The notes beneath the pieces were generated by a model. That model searched no databases. It saw only the letters and a list, made by a program, of their open reading frames with translations, and had not been told where the DNA came from. Of a stretch of 64,000 nt of DNA, positions 50,530-59,715 are shown piece by piece; positions within the stretch are counted from its first letter, which is position 1, and each line of letters begins with the position of its first letter. Source of the DNA: Candidatus Njordarchaeum guaymasense (GTDB taxonomy: Archaea; Asgardarchaeota; Njordarchaeia; Njordarchaeales; Njordarchaeaceae); assembly GCA_030587605.1 (NCBI GenBank), contig JAUQYT010000196.1, positions 62,001 to 126,000 of the forward strand, read 5' to 3'. Both the position numbers and the translations under genes were made by a program.

Positions 50530-51741
50530 ATGCCTGAACAATTCATCAGTGAGGCAGAAGAGGTTCTCGGTTTTCCCCTTAAGGAATATAGGGAAGGAAG
50601 TGTTCGCTTCTGCGCTCCTGTTGTTAAGAGAGTTGTGTCAGCTTCTGACGTCGTTTTCTACAATCCTCGCATGGAGTTCTCACGCGACGTTTCTGTCTGT
50701 CTTGTTCACACATACTACAACAAGATTGGAAAAGAAATGGATTTATGTGAGCCTCTAGCAAGTTGCGGTGTAAGGGTGGTTAGGTGGGCTTGCGAAGTGC
50801 CGGGGATTAGAAGCATAGTTGCTGGAGACGTAAATCCAAGAGCGGTTTTCCTTGCAAACGTTAACGCCACCCTCAACGGTGTCCTAGATAAAGTAAAGGT
50901 TTTTAGAGGGGATGCAAACCTACTGCTGGATACGTGTCTATCACGTGGTCATAGGTTTGATGTGGTGGACGTAGATCCTTTTGGATCCCCTATCCATTTT
51001 ATTGATCCAGCTATCAGAGTATTGAAGAAGGAAGGGGGATTGCTTTGCGCGACCGCGACCGATATGCAACCCCTTTGTGGCATCCACCAAGAGGCGTGTC
51101 TACGGAAGTACGGGGGGATACCTCTTCGCACCGAGTACTGCCATGAGATCGCGGTTAGACTTCTCATAGGTGCCATAACTCTGGTTGCATCAAGATGTGA
51201 CTCGGGAGTTAGAGTCTTATTCTCCCACAGTTCAGACCACTATGTTAGAACCTATCTTCTGATCAGTAAGGGTGCGTCCGAGGCTGACGAGAACCCAAGG
51301 GGAGTCGGATATATTCTACACTGTTTCAACTGCGATAACAGAAAAGTCATAAAAGCGCTCTTGACGTCAGTGGAAGATTTGAAGTGCGAAGTCTGTGGAT
51401 CTAAGATGAAAGCAGCAGGACCACTATGGTGCGGAGAGCTCTGGAATAGAGACTTTGTGGATACCGCTAGGACTGTAGCTGAAGATGTAAAGCATAGACC
51501 GAATCGAAGGCTCATTAAGATGCTAAGTTTGATTTCATCTGAGCTAGATGGTCCTCCAACCTACTATGATCTGCATAGCATATCAGATTCAGAAGGATTG
51601 AACTCGCCTTCCACTTCTAAGATAGTGAAACTTCTTCGAGAAGGCGGCCACTTTGCTTCGCCCACACACTTCAAAGGAACCTGCATCCGCACAACTGCAG
51701 ACATAAAAACAGTTCGGTCACTAATAAGGCGATCAAGTTAG
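50530..51741 (+). CDS. trm1: tRNA (guanine-26-N2)-dimethyltransferase
   Basis: Methylates G26 of tRNA. EGSVRFCAPVVKR, VFYNPRMEFSRDVSVCLVHTY, LASCGVRVVRWA, VDVDPFGSPIHFIDPAIRVL and LLCATATDMQPLCG are Trm1 hallmarks. A four-cysteine zinc site (CFNC ... CEVC) lies in the C-terminal domain. 403 aa. A TTTTTAGG run about 25 bases before the ATG suggests an almost leaderless transcript. Confidence 0.95.
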   Translation: MPEQFISEAEEVLGFPLKEYREGSVRFCAPVVKRVVSASDVVFYNPRMEFSRDVSVCLVHTYYNKIGKEMDLCEPLASCGVRVVRWACEVPGIRSIVAGDVNPRAVFLANVNATLNGVLDKVKVFRGDANLLLDTCLSRGHRFDVVDVDPFGSPIHFIDPAIRVLKKEGGLLCATATDMQPLCGIHQEACLRKYGGIPLRTEYCHEIAVRLLIGAITLVASRCDSGVRVLFSHSSDHYVRTYLLISKGASEADENPRGVGYILHCFNCDNRKVIKALLTSVEDLKCEVCGSKMKAAGPLWCGELWNRDFVDTARTVAEDVKHRPNRRLIKMLSLISSELDGPPTYYDLHSISDSEGLNSPSTSKIVKLLREGGHFASPTHFKGTCIRTTADIKTVRSLIRRSS

Positions 51742-51751
51742 CGGGTTCCAA

Positions 51752-52219
51752 TCAAGCACTATCCTGCGGAGGTTTCTCACCCTGACCTAAGGAGGATTTT
51801 ATCCATGCGGAGAGTGGTGAGCAGGAACTTGGTGAAACGACGTTACCAAGCCCACATCTTCCGCCATCGCCACAGAAGAAGCAGGGGCAGTCCAGATCAT
51901 CCCACCTGATATTCAAAACCTTTTCATTTGGGGAGACAAGCCTGTATGTCCATTTACCGCCGTAAAGCTCTCGGGACTTCGTGACCAAGCCTCGCTCTTC
52001 GAGCCTTGAGACCAATTTCAGACCTTTACGGCTGGTCACGCCGAGTTTTTTCAGTAGTTCGTTCTGGAGAACGCCTTTTTCACCCGCCCTCTTGATGAAT
52101 TGAATAGCCGTCGATTCTATGTTGGAACCCCCACCTCTGCCAGAAGTTCTTGAAGAATTGCGTTGACCTCCTGTGGAGGATTGCGCGTCCTTCAAGTGTG
52201 CTTTACTTGGCTCTCTCAA
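51752..52219 (-). CDS. Transcription factor E beta (TFE-beta), winged helix + Fe-S
   Basis: A winged helix at about residues 33-97 (ESTAIQFIKRAGEKGVLQNEL ... LVSRLEERGLVTKS) is followed by a cysteine cluster Cys111, Cys113, Cys116, Cys122 and Cys133 (CPCFFCGDGGRCG ... SSC). This matches the [4Fe-4S] domain of TFE-beta and RPC39. TFE-beta pairs with TFE-alpha to stimulate archaeal transcription initiation. The N-terminal 30 residues are low-complexity. The TTG start follows GGAGGTT. Confidence 0.8.
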   Translation of the reverse strand: MREPSKAHLKDAQSSTGGQRNSSRTSGRGGGSNIESTAIQFIKRAGEKGVLQNELLKKLGVTSRKGLKLVSRLEERGLVTKSRELYGGKWTYRLVSPNEKVLNIRWDDLDCPCFFCGDGGRCGLGNVVSPSSCSPLSAWIKSSLGQGEKPPQDSA

Positions 52220-52250
52220 AGCTATGAACCTCCGAAGAATCAGTTCATCG

Positions 52251-52270
52251 CATTATACACATCAATGTGT
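52251..52270 (-). promoter_or_regulatory. TATA box and adjoining dyad of the TFE-beta gene
   Basis: Minus-strand TATAATG (52256-52250 region) is followed upstream by the perfect dyad ACACAT-CA-ATGTGT (52257-52270) in the BRE position, suggesting a regulator-binding site over the promoter. Confidence 0.4.
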
Positions 52271-52652
52271 CTACGTCGTATAAGAAGGGTTCAGCGCACT
52301 TTTGGATGTTAGATCGGAGAGTGAATAACATAGTCAAATGTATTCTTAACAATAAATACATTATGTTGTTTTGGAGTGATGGGACAAGTCTCCTCTGCCA
52401 ATAATCCATGAGGGGGTCACGGATAGATCGATTTGGGGTAATCTTGAGAGCGGAGAACCGTAGACAAAAGGATGCCCTGGACAGGAGCTCTCCCGCATAG
52501 ATTTTTGATCGTTGCTGGGAAGATCTTGTTTCCTCACATCATTCAGAGAAAATCCTGTCAATTTTCTGTGGCGAAGTTGAGCGCGTAACCGTAAGGTTAA
52601 TAAAGTGATTCTATTTGTCTACTTTGGGTTCTCAACTCCCGGTGGTGGCTTC
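52271..52652. other. Long gap before gar1 with an inverted repeat and promoter-like AT block
   Basis: AATGTATT and AATACATT (52337-52344 and 52355-52362) are perfect 8-base arms around CTTAACAATA. About 230 bases follow before the gar1 TATA (GTTAATAAAG, near 52594) with no protein-coding frame I trust. A non-coding RNA is possible; no SRP, RNase P or C/D motif was recognised. Confidence 0.35.
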
Positions 52653-52964
52653 TTGATCAAGCTCGGGAAACTTCTCCATATTTCTTCGAGCGGAAGCTTG
52701 ATTGTCCGTGCGGATGTCGCTGCACCTCTGGGGGCAACTGTTTTAACCGAGAGCGCCAAGAGAGTTGGTCAAGTCAGTGATGTTTTTGGTCCGAAGAAGG
52801 CGCCTTACGTCTCGGTTAAGTCGCCATTCAACAGAGAGTCTCTGAAGGACCTTGTAGGAGAAACCCTCTTCTACGCGCAGGACAGGGGGAGGACAGTCCT
52901 ACCTGGAGGCAGCAGGCTCAGGTCTTCTGAGATTAGAAAAGGAGGTGACTATCACGAACAATAG
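52653..52964 (+). CDS. gar1: H/ACA RNP protein Gar1
   Basis: Gar1 helps Cbf5 release product in RNA-guided pseudouridylation. The beta-barrel hallmark is KLGKLLHISSSGSLIVRADVA then GATVLTESAKRVGQVSDVFGPKKAPYVSVKS. 103 residues is normal. The TTG at 52653 is preferred: a TATA at about 52594 puts transcription downstream of the GTG at 52605. The stop codon overlaps the start region of tfb. Confidence 0.85.
   Translation: MIKLGKLLHISSSGSLIVRADVAAPLGATVLTESAKRVGQVSDVFGPKKAPYVSVKSPFNRESLKDLVGETLFYAQDRGRTVLPGGSRLRSSEIRKGGDYHEQ
52941..52948 (+). promoter_or_regulatory. Strong ribosome-binding site of tfb
   Basis: GGAGGTGA is the best Shine-Dalgarno match in the window. It contains the GTG that would otherwise be called the tfb start, so the real start should lie 5-8 bases later, where only ATC (52951) or ACG (52954) is in frame. 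Confidence 0.5.
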
Positions 52965-53904
52965 TAGAGAAGTACTGGAAAAGAACAGTAAGGATGGAAT
53001 GGTACCCGATTATCAAGTTAAGTGTAGTGAGTGTGGAAATACCAAGTTTATCAGGGACTATGAAAGAGCGGAACTAACGTGCTTGAACTGCGGTTTAGTG
53101 GTTAAGGATCGCATGATAGACGCAGGACCTGAGTGGAGAGCTTTTGACCATGAGCAACGGGAGAAGAGGGCGAGGGCTGGGACCCCGACGACCTATACGA
53201 TTCATGACAAGGGTCTTTCTACTATGATTGACTGGAGGAACCGTGATAGCTTTGGGAAGGACCTGGCTCCGAGAAAGAGGGCTCAGATTTACCGCTTGAG
53301 GAAGTGGCAGAGGAGAATTAGGGTTTCAGACGCTATGGAGCGAAATCTCGCGTTCGCTCTTTCAGAGCTTGATCGGATGGCCTCTCATCTGGGGCTTCCT
53401 CGTAACGTGAGGGAGGCTTCAGCTGTAATCTATAGGAAGGCCGTAGAGGAAAAGCTGATCCGTGGCAGATCGATTGAGGGGGTTGCGGCTGCGGCTCTAT
53501 ACGCTGCATGTCGGCAGTGCAAAGTTCCGAGGACATTGGATGAGATAACCGAGGTTTCTCGAGTAAGCAAGAAAGAAACCGGGAGAAGCTATAGGTTCAT
53601 CGCAAGAGAACTGAATATAGTAATTCCTCCGACCAACCCAGTTGACTACATTCCAAGATTCACAAGTCAGTTGAACTTGTCAGGAGAGGTTCAATCGAAA
53701 GCTGTTGAGATACTTAAGCATGCCAGCATGAGGGGGCTGACATCTGGCAGAGGCCCTACCGGCGTTGCTGCTGCAGCGATCTACATAGCAAGTGTGTCTC
53801 TCAATGAGAGGAGAACACAACGTGATGTAGCCGAGGTTGCACGGGTCACGGAAGTTACCGTTAGAAACCGATACAAGGAGCTAGTTGAGAAACTGAGTTT
53901 GTAG
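52945..53904 (+). CDS. tfb: Transcription initiation factor B
   Basis: The zinc ribbon CSECGNTKFIRDYERAELTCLNCG (residues about 28-51) is followed by the B-finger region GPEWRAFDHEQREKRARAGTPTTYTIHDKG and two cyclin-like repeats (about 115-205 and 215-310; GVAAAALYAACRQCKVPRTLDEI and GVAAAAIYIASVSLNERRTQ). It bridges TBP-DNA and RNA polymerase. 319 aa from the GTG shown, though the start is uncertain. It overlaps the end of gar1 and is translationally coupled to it. Confidence 0.96.
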   Translation: MTITNNSREVLEKNSKDGMVPDYQVKCSECGNTKFIRDYERAELTCLNCGLVVKDRMIDAGPEWRAFDHEQREKRARAGTPTTYTIHDKGLSTMIDWRNRDSFGKDLAPRKRAQIYRLRKWQRRIRVSDAMERNLAFALSELDRMASHLGLPRNVREASAVIYRKAVEEKLIRGRSIEGVAAAALYAACRQCKVPRTLDEITEVSRVSKKETGRSYRFIARELNIVIPPTNPVDYIPRFTSQLNLSGEVQSKAVEILKHASMRGLTSGRGPTGVAAAAIYIASVSLNERRTQRDVAEVARVTEVTVRNRYKELVEKLSL

Positions 53905-53939
53905 CCGTCGCTCCTTGAGGATGCCTTTCCTTCTATACT

Positions 53940-54326
53940 CTATTTCTTCTTCACTAGTAGCGCGTTTATTAGTCCGTGCTGACCCGGGCGACTTGTGACT
54001 ACGGCTTCGCCGAGTTCGGTTTTGATTACTGCTCCTTTTGAGATTACGCCTCGTCTCTGGTAGTCGATGCTAGCAGCGTTTTTGAGGGCTTGAGTTATCT
54101 TTGCTTTCTTGGTTGTGTTAGTCCGTGGATCAGTGACGTTCGCGAATTCCTCTTGGAGCAATTTGGTCTTCACGTTGCCACCCATTCCAGTTCTCTGCTC
54201 AAACTTTCTCTCAGCGAGTTTGGTCTCAGCTGCTTCCCCGCCGATTTCGTAGGCTCTTTTTCCTCTCGAAACCTTTATTGCTGCGCCCGTGTATCTTCGC
54301 CCGGCACGACCTTGCCACTTGCCCAA
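53940..54326 (-). CDS. rps8e: Ribosomal protein S8e
   Basis: The archaeal/eukaryotic small-subunit protein with WQGRAGRRYTGA, RGKRAYEIGGEAAETKL, GGNVKTKLLQEEFANVTDP and the C-terminal RPGQHGLINALLVKK. 128 aa. The TTG start at 54326 follows GAGGTGAAAAACAA. Confidence 0.96.
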   Translation of the reverse strand: MGKWQGRAGRRYTGAAIKVSRGKRAYEIGGEAAETKLAERKFEQRTGMGGNVKTKLLQEEFANVTDPRTNTTKKAKITQALKNAASIDYQRRGVISKGAVIKTELGEAVVTSRPGQHGLINALLVKKK

Positions 54327-54518
54327 TTGTTTTTCACCTCAATACGCACGAAACTTTCAAGAGCAGAAACCGTATATCTGACAAATTGCCAAACGCTGTT
54401 ATCCTACATTAGGTCGAAGTCTTATAGTCAGTTAGAATATATAGGTTTTAGGGAAATCCTGCGTAAGATCAGGGAAAGTAGTCAGGATGGCAACGGATAG
54501 AAGGAGAGCAGTGAACGC

Positions 54519-54815
54519 ATGAGGAAATCAGGGGAAGTAGTGCTGTGGGTAACCTATTTTGACGCAGCCAAGACGAGAAAAGAAGGACGTAAGATAGGGC
54601 GTAAACTAGCTATAGAGAGACCGACAGCCGATGAGCTGGCTAGGGCGATCGAGATGTTGGGTATTCCCTACAAGATCGACAAATCCGCAGCCTATCCCAG
54701 AGCGTGGTGGGAGAAGAGTGGGAGGATTCTGGTAAGCAAGGTCATGCCTAAAGGAAAGATGATAATCTCCGTAGCGAAGAGCTTGAGAAATGTTAGAGCA
54801 AAAGGAAGTTCATAG
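54519..54815 (+). CDS. srp19: Signal recognition particle 19-kDa protein
   Basis: SRP19 binds 7S RNA so that SRP54 can join. The sequence VLWVTYFDAAKTRKEGRKIG, PTADELARAIEMLGIPYKID and SAAYPRAWWEKSGRILV is diagnostic. 98 aa. The ATG follows GAAGGAGAGCAGTGAACGC. The SRP RNA gene itself was not found here. Confidence 0.94.
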   Translation: MRKSGEVVLWVTYFDAAKTRKEGRKIGRKLAIERPTADELARAIEMLGIPYKIDKSAAYPRAWWEKSGRILVSKVMPKGKMIISVAKSLRNVRAKGSS

Positions 54816-54836
54816 GCCTAGGTAGCAACTTGCCGT

Positions 54837-55442
54837 CTATGGGTTCTCTTCATCCTCTGCTTCTTCTTTCGCTACTTGCGCTTCGAACAAGGAACTTTGA
54901 GATTCGTCCTTGGCACTTGGTCTCATCAGTCTACGATGCAACTGTACCTTGAGTTTGATAGGTTCTTCATCGAAGCCAAAGTATTCAGCGAACACTTTGG
55001 TAGTGGAGAGTGCAACAGTTCTTCCACTCGGTTGTTTCTTGATGAAACCCAGTTGTTCTAGTTTGTGGATGTGCTCATATGAGTGGGAACCCCTTATGTT
55101 GATTACCTCGGACTGTTTAACTGGTTGTCGAATAGCGATAAGTGCCAGCGTCTTGAGTGCGCCTAAACTGAGTAAGCCCCCAGGTGACAGACGGGAGACC
55201 TTGGTTGAATACTCTGGTTTCAGTTGGAATGCGTACTTTCCTTTTGAAACCTGTACTATCTCTAGGGAACTGGTTCTGTCTCGGTACTCGTTTGTGAGTT
55301 CCCCTACGAGCGATTCGGTTTCGGTTCTTCCTCTTGCCTTTGAAACCTTTTCGAGTTCCTCTAATGATAGCGGTCTCCCGGCCGCATACAGCGCAGCTTC
55401 GATTAGGGCTTTCCTGTTTTGAGGAGAACTCACTTTTGGCAC
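54837..55442 (-). CDS. scpB: Segregation and condensation protein ScpB
   Basis: Two winged helices: about 8-75 (KALIEAALYAAGRPLSLEELEKVS ... LEIVQVSKGKYAFQLKPEYS) and about 85-165 (LSLGALKTLALIAIRQPVKQSEV ... HKLEQLGFIKKQPSGRTVALSTT). It is the kite subunit of the SMC complex. The start overlaps the ScpA stop by 13 bp. The C terminus is acidic (KEEAEDEENP). Confidence 0.92.
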   Translation of the reverse strand: MPKVSSPQNRKALIEAALYAAGRPLSLEELEKVSKARGRTETESLVGELTNEYRDRTSSLEIVQVSKGKYAFQLKPEYSTKVSRLSPGGLLSLGALKTLALIAIRQPVKQSEVINIRGSHSYEHIHKLEQLGFIKKQPSGRTVALSTTKVFAEYFGFDEEPIKLKVQLHRRLMRPSAKDESQSSLFEAQVAKEEAEDEENP

Positions 55443-56107
55443 TCTCCGTTGATGAGAGTAATGAATATTTCTCCGAACTCCTCTTCTTGCCAGACCATTA
55501 TCCTTCCTCGATTAGCCAGGTGGAGACAGCTTAGTAGAATTCTAACGACTTCCTTGCAAGTCTTCTCGGAAAGGAGCAGGGAGAACCTAATCACGGGAGT
55601 TGCCGATGCTAGAATCAGGATCCTTTGAAGAGTCTCATTGATGCTTTTCTCCACGTTCACCATATCAGGCTCAAGTTCGAAGACCAATGGAGTTATGTAT
55701 GAAGACATCTTTTCCAATTGCTTCGCCCTGCTTGCTTTCTCCTCTCCTTGTAGTAGCACCCGTTCTAATGCTACTAGAAGCTCGTCTAAGGTGATCTTTC
55801 TGGAGGTCAACCGCAGAGGCATCTCAAGAGGTGGCAGAATCAACTCCTTTTCTTCCTCAGTTAACTCGGGGGCCGTGTTAAGTTCCAAAAGCTGCTGTGT
55901 CTTCAGTCTTAGAATTATCGATGCTGACAGAAGCGCGCGACCGGATATTCTGAAGTCGATGACCCCAAGCTCGTACATCTTTTGCAAAAATGATGAGACC
56001 AGATATGCGATGTCAATGTCCCATGGAGAGAGTTTACTAGCTTTTAGTGAATCGAGGAGGAATGACCATGGAGGCTGCAACCAAAACGGAAGGTTCTTTT
56101 CGTTCAT
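55430..56107 (-). CDS. scpA: Segregation and condensation protein ScpA (kleisin)
   Basis: The kleisin links the SMC head domains. FLLDSLKASKLSPWDIDIAYLV and SGRALLSASIILRLKTQQLLEL form the N-terminal helical domain. The C-terminal winged helix spans about residues 170-220 (VVRILLSCLHLANRGRIMVWQEEEFGEIFI). 225 aa. It lies between smc (38 bp upstream in the same direction) and the overlapping scpB. Confidence 0.93.
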   Translation of the reverse strand: MNEKNLPFWLQPPWSFLLDSLKASKLSPWDIDIAYLVSSFLQKMYELGVIDFRISGRALLSASIILRLKTQQLLELNTAPELTEEEKELILPPLEMPLRLTSRKITLDELLVALERVLLQGEEKASRAKQLEKMSSYITPLVFELEPDMVNVEKSINETLQRILILASATPVIRFSLLLSEKTCKEVVRILLSCLHLANRGRIMVWQEEEFGEIFITLINGECQK

Positions 56108-56145
56108 AAGTCATTGCCTCGCCTTATGCCTTAGAGGAGGATGAT

Positions 56146-59100
56146 TCATGTAGCGGATGCCTTTGTAATCTCCTCGACATTTGCGGATACTATGCTCGAG
56201 ACACCTGTTTCAGCATCCTTGGAGACACCTATCAGGGTATCTGCCCTTGTCATGACAGCCTGTTTGAGTGTAACTACTATGAATTGAGATGTTTTGGATA
56301 ACTCCTTAAGAAGATCCGCCACTCTAACGGCGTTAACCTCATCCAGAAAAGCATCAATTTCATCCATTATGTATAGGGGCGCAGGATGGTGCTTCTGGAT
56401 TGCGAATATCAAGGCTAGCGCTGTCAATGATTTCTCTCCACCAGATAGCGCCTCGATATTCGTGACTTCCATGATACCTGCGGTTCTTACCTTGATGGCG
56501 ATTCCGCCCAGCAAAGGTTGGTCAGAGTTTTCGAGAACTAGCTCGGCTCGGATGGTAGGGGAGAGATAGTTGAATATCTCTTTGAAGTTGTTAGATATGT
56601 CGCTGAAAGTGTCTATGAACTTCTTTAGTTTCTCCCTCTCTATTTTCTCCATAAACTCAAGAATAGATGTCTTTTCTTCAAGTACCTTATCTCTCTTCTT
56701 CACTATTTCATCATAGCTTTCGTTTACAGTGGCATATTGCTCTATGGCTTTCATGTTAACGTTTCCCAAAACCACTTGTTCTTCTCTTATTATCCCTATT
56801 CTGGCAGAGACCTCTTGCTCATCGATTTCTCCAATAGATTGTGATTGGAACTCAGGAAATTCCTGTATCCTCTTCTCCGTGGAAGCTATCTCCGATTCCA
56901 GGTGTTCTTTTCTAATACCGTAACCATTTATGTCCATCTGCAGGGTGTTGATGTTCTCTCTGATAACGCCTAGCTGCCTCGAAGTGTCTCGGGAGTTTTT
57001 CTTCTTTTCGCCCCACTCCTTTCTTAGTGATTCAACTTCTCCTCTTGCTTGGTCTCGTCTCGTCGATACGTTCTTGAGTTCCTCATTCAACACATTGAGT
57101 CTTGCCTGTTTAGTTTCGAGTTCGGACTGAAGCGAAGGTATCACACTTCTAAGTTGATCTATGGACTTCTTTGCTTCCTCAGTTTGTGGCGTAAGTTGCT
57201 CAATTCTCGCTGTGTTCTCAGCCATCGAAATTTCAACCTTCTTCAGTTCTCCATTTAACTTGGCCAACTCATTTTCCTGGTCCTTGAGCACTCCACCGGC
57301 GGTTGAGGCTCCAGATGTATCGAGAACCGTCCTTAGGCTTTCTTCCTTGGAAGCGAGCGCTGACAGACTCTCCTTAGACTTCTCGATGACGTTATTCAGC
57401 GTCGCCAAATCCCGAGCCAACTCTTCGAGTCGCTCATTCTTAGAGTTTAATTCACTTGCTGCGTTCTGATGTACTTGCTCAAATTCCCTAGTCTTGTTGA
57501 TCTTCTCACTCAGATGAACAGCTGTTATCTCCAATTTTCTTTCGTCCATACTGGCATTTTTCCTTAGTTCTGATAACGACTTGGTCAGACTCTGAAGCTT
57601 GTCAGATAGGGGTTTTCTGGTTTCCTCGAGTCCCTTCAGCTCTTCTTCGAGTTTGGGTAGATTTTGTTTCTCACCTACAAGTTTTCCTTTTTCGTAGAAT
57701 CCGCCTGTTATTAGTCCTGAAGGCTCTATGAGGTCGCCGTCCAAAGTAACTCTGCGCAAATCTGTGTGCTTAAGGGAACGGGCAGCGTCTAAGTCTCTTA
57801 CTACTAACGTGCTGCCAAAGATGTAGTCGATGGCTGGTTCGTATCTCTTATTGAATCTGATCAGATCCTTGATGGGCCCGACTACCCCTTTTCCCTTAGG
57901 GTACTCGGGAGGGGCCTTTACTCTTAGGGTATCAAGTGGAAGGAAGGATGCTCTACCGATCTTTGCCTTTTTCAGAAACTCGACAAGCCTTGCTGCATCA
58001 TCCTCAGATTTCGTGACAAGGTAAGTCAGCCTGGAGGCCGCTGAGGCTTCGACGGCGGTTGAGTACTCAGGAGGGACGCTTATTAGGTCTGCGACAGTCC
58101 CACAGATGCCTTCGACGCTACCCTTGCTCTTGATTTTAGTAATTTCTCTAATGGCAGCCCTCCTGCCATGAGACATGTACATCCTTGCTTCCCTAATAGC
58201 AGCCATCCTAGCTCTTATCCGGATGAGTTCATCTCGAATTCTCTTGATTATTGCATCGGTCTCCTGCAATTGCTTTTCTGTGTTTGACTTTTCAGCTTCT
58301 ACCCGTTCTATTTCTGCTTTTGAGCTTGACAACTTCTCGATTAGGTTCCCTTGTTCTTTCTTTAACGAGTCTATCTCGTTTCCGGTAGTTAGGTTGTTCT
58401 TCTCTGACTGTTCTTGCAGTTTGCGCAGTCTTGAGGTCTCCTGCTCCAAATATGTCTTCTCTCTGGTAGCCATCTGTTGCTTTGCAGTGCTCTTTGATAG
58501 TTCCGACTCCAGTTTGTTGGCTTCAATCATGATGGCTTCGAGTTGTGTTCTCTTCTTGTCGAATTCATTGTCTAGCTCTGAGATCTGAGTAGAGAGAAGC
58601 TTTACAGTTTCATTCCCATCTTCAAGGCTTTTCAGCAGTATTTTCTTTCTGTCCTCAAGCGTCTTGATATTGCTCCAAGTGTTCTCTGTGGCCTTCTTGA
58701 CGTTGAACAACTTGTTTTCTAATGACTTTAATTGAGTCAGGTTAGATTCGATCTTTTCTCGAGTGAAGTTAGAAGCATTCTCATTTTCAGATACCTGTTG
58801 CCTAAGTTCAAGGACTTTCGATTGGATTCCATCAAGCTCAGTCTCTCTAGTCGTCACGGCTGATTCGATTTCCGCTATTCTGTTGGATAATTCATCGTGA
58901 GCTTTTATTGCGTTCTCCTCTTCTAATTTCAGTTTAGCCAATTGGTCTTTCTTAAGGTCCCGGTTCTTCAGTACTACTTGTAGACTCAATTTAGCCTTTG
59001 TTAAATCAGTGTAAATGAGGGATGCCTGGAGACTCCTAATCTCCTTCTCTATCTGTTGGTAGCGGACTGCATCATTCTTTTCCTTTTCTAGGCGTTCGAG

Positions 59101-59715
59101 GTCATCTTTGACCATTTTTAGTTTATCATTGATTCTCTGAAGGTTCTGGTTGACTTCTTCCAACTCTTTGAGGGCTCTCTCCTTTTTCTCGTCGTAGGTG
59201 GCAATTCCAGCGATCTTCTCTATCATCTGTCTGCGTTCTTCAGGACTCAATCTTATTATTCGGGCTAGCTCACCCTGCGGAACTATGTTGTATCCTTCAG
59301 GATCAATCCCAACCATACTTAGAATGTCCAGTATTTCAGTCCTAGTTGTGAGACGCCCATTCAGACGGTAGACGCCGTGCCCCTGGCGGTCAACCTGCCT
59401 AGATACCACTATGTCATCGGAGTCCATGGGGATCTTTCTATCAGAATTATCAAAGTGAAGAGTGACGCGGGTGTATTCTGCTGGCTTCTCGACTGATGTG
59501 GGTACAGGGCTGTAAATTAGATCAGAGAAGGAGCCGGCTCTGACAAACTTCGCGCTTAGGATGCCGAGCGTGAAGCAAACAGCATCAAGAACGTTACTCT
59601 TGCCACTACCGTTGGCCCCAACAACAGTCGTAAGCCCATTGGAGAACCTGAGGCTCAAAGTCTTTCTCCCGAATGACTTGAACCCTTTCAAAACAATTTT
59701 CCTCAGGTACACCAA
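56146..59715 (-). CDS. smc: Chromosome segregation ATPase SMC
   Basis: The N-terminal head has LRKIVLKGFKSFGRKT and Walker A VVGANGSGKSNVLDAV. Two long coiled-coil arms flank the hinge (centre at about residues 500-640; VEGICGTVADLISVPPEYSTAVE and ITGGFYEKGKLVGEK). The C-terminal head has the signature LSGGEKSLTALALIFAI and Walker B PLYIMDEIDAFLDEVN. About 1189 aa. The TTG at 59715, after GGTGGGTTTACC, suits the family start better than the ATG at 59787. A member of the canonical SMC-ScpAB condensin set. Confidence 0.96.
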   Translation of the reverse strand: MVYLRKIVLKGFKSFGRKTLSLRFSNGLTTVVGANGSGKSNVLDAVCFTLGILSAKFVRAGSFSDLIYSPVPTSVEKPAEYTRVTLHFDNSDRKIPMDSDDIVVSRQVDRQGHGVYRLNGRLTTRTEILDILSMVGIDPEGYNIVPQGELARIIRLSPEERRQMIEKIAGIATYDEKKERALKELEEVNQNLQRINDKLKMVKDDLERLEKEKNDAVRYQQIEKEIRSLQASLIYTDLTKAKLSLQVVLKNRDLKKDQLAKLKLEEENAIKAHDELSNRIAEIESAVTTRETELDGIQSKVLELRQQVSENENASNFTREKIESNLTQLKSLENKLFNVKKATENTWSNIKTLEDRKKILLKSLEDGNETVKLLSTQISELDNEFDKKRTQLEAIMIEANKLESELSKSTAKQQMATREKTYLEQETSRLRKLQEQSEKNNLTTGNEIDSLKKEQGNLIEKLSSSKAEIERVEAEKSNTEKQLQETDAIIKRIRDELIRIRARMAAIREARMYMSHGRRAAIREITKIKSKGSVEGICGTVADLISVPPEYSTAVEASAASRLTYLVTKSEDDAARLVEFLKKAKIGRASFLPLDTLRVKAPPEYPKGKGVVGPIKDLIRFNKRYEPAIDYIFGSTLVVRDLDAARSLKHTDLRRVTLDGDLIEPSGLITGGFYEKGKLVGEKQNLPKLEEELKGLEETRKPLSDKLQSLTKSLSELRKNASMDERKLEITAVHLSEKINKTREFEQVHQNAASELNSKNERLEELARDLATLNNVIEKSKESLSALASKEESLRTVLDTSGASTAGGVLKDQENELAKLNGELKKVEISMAENTARIEQLTPQTEEAKKSIDQLRSVIPSLQSELETKQARLNVLNEELKNVSTRRDQARGEVESLRKEWGEKKKNSRDTSRQLGVIRENINTLQMDINGYGIRKEHLESEIASTEKRIQEFPEFQSQSIGEIDEQEVSARIGIIREEQVVLGNVNMKAIEQYATVNESYDEIVKKRDKVLEEKTSILEFMEKIEREKLKKFIDTFSDISNNFKEIFNYLSPTIRAELVLENSDQPLLGGIAIKVRTAGIMEVTNIEALSGGEKSLTALALIFAIQKHHPAPLYIMDEIDAFLDEVNAVRVADLLKELSKTSQFIVVTLKQAVMTRADTLIGVSKDAETGVSSIVSANVEEITKASAT

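Noticed and set aside
52370..52600. SRP RNA, RNase P RNA or C/D-box sRNA
   Set aside because: I searched by eye for the conserved motifs (GAGGAAAGTC, GGAGCAGCC, ATGATGA with CTGA) and found none in consistent positions.
54090..54500. Plus-strand frame opposite rps8e
   Set aside because: It is antisense to a clear ribosomal protein gene and its translation is low-complexity Ser/Leu typical of a shadow frame.
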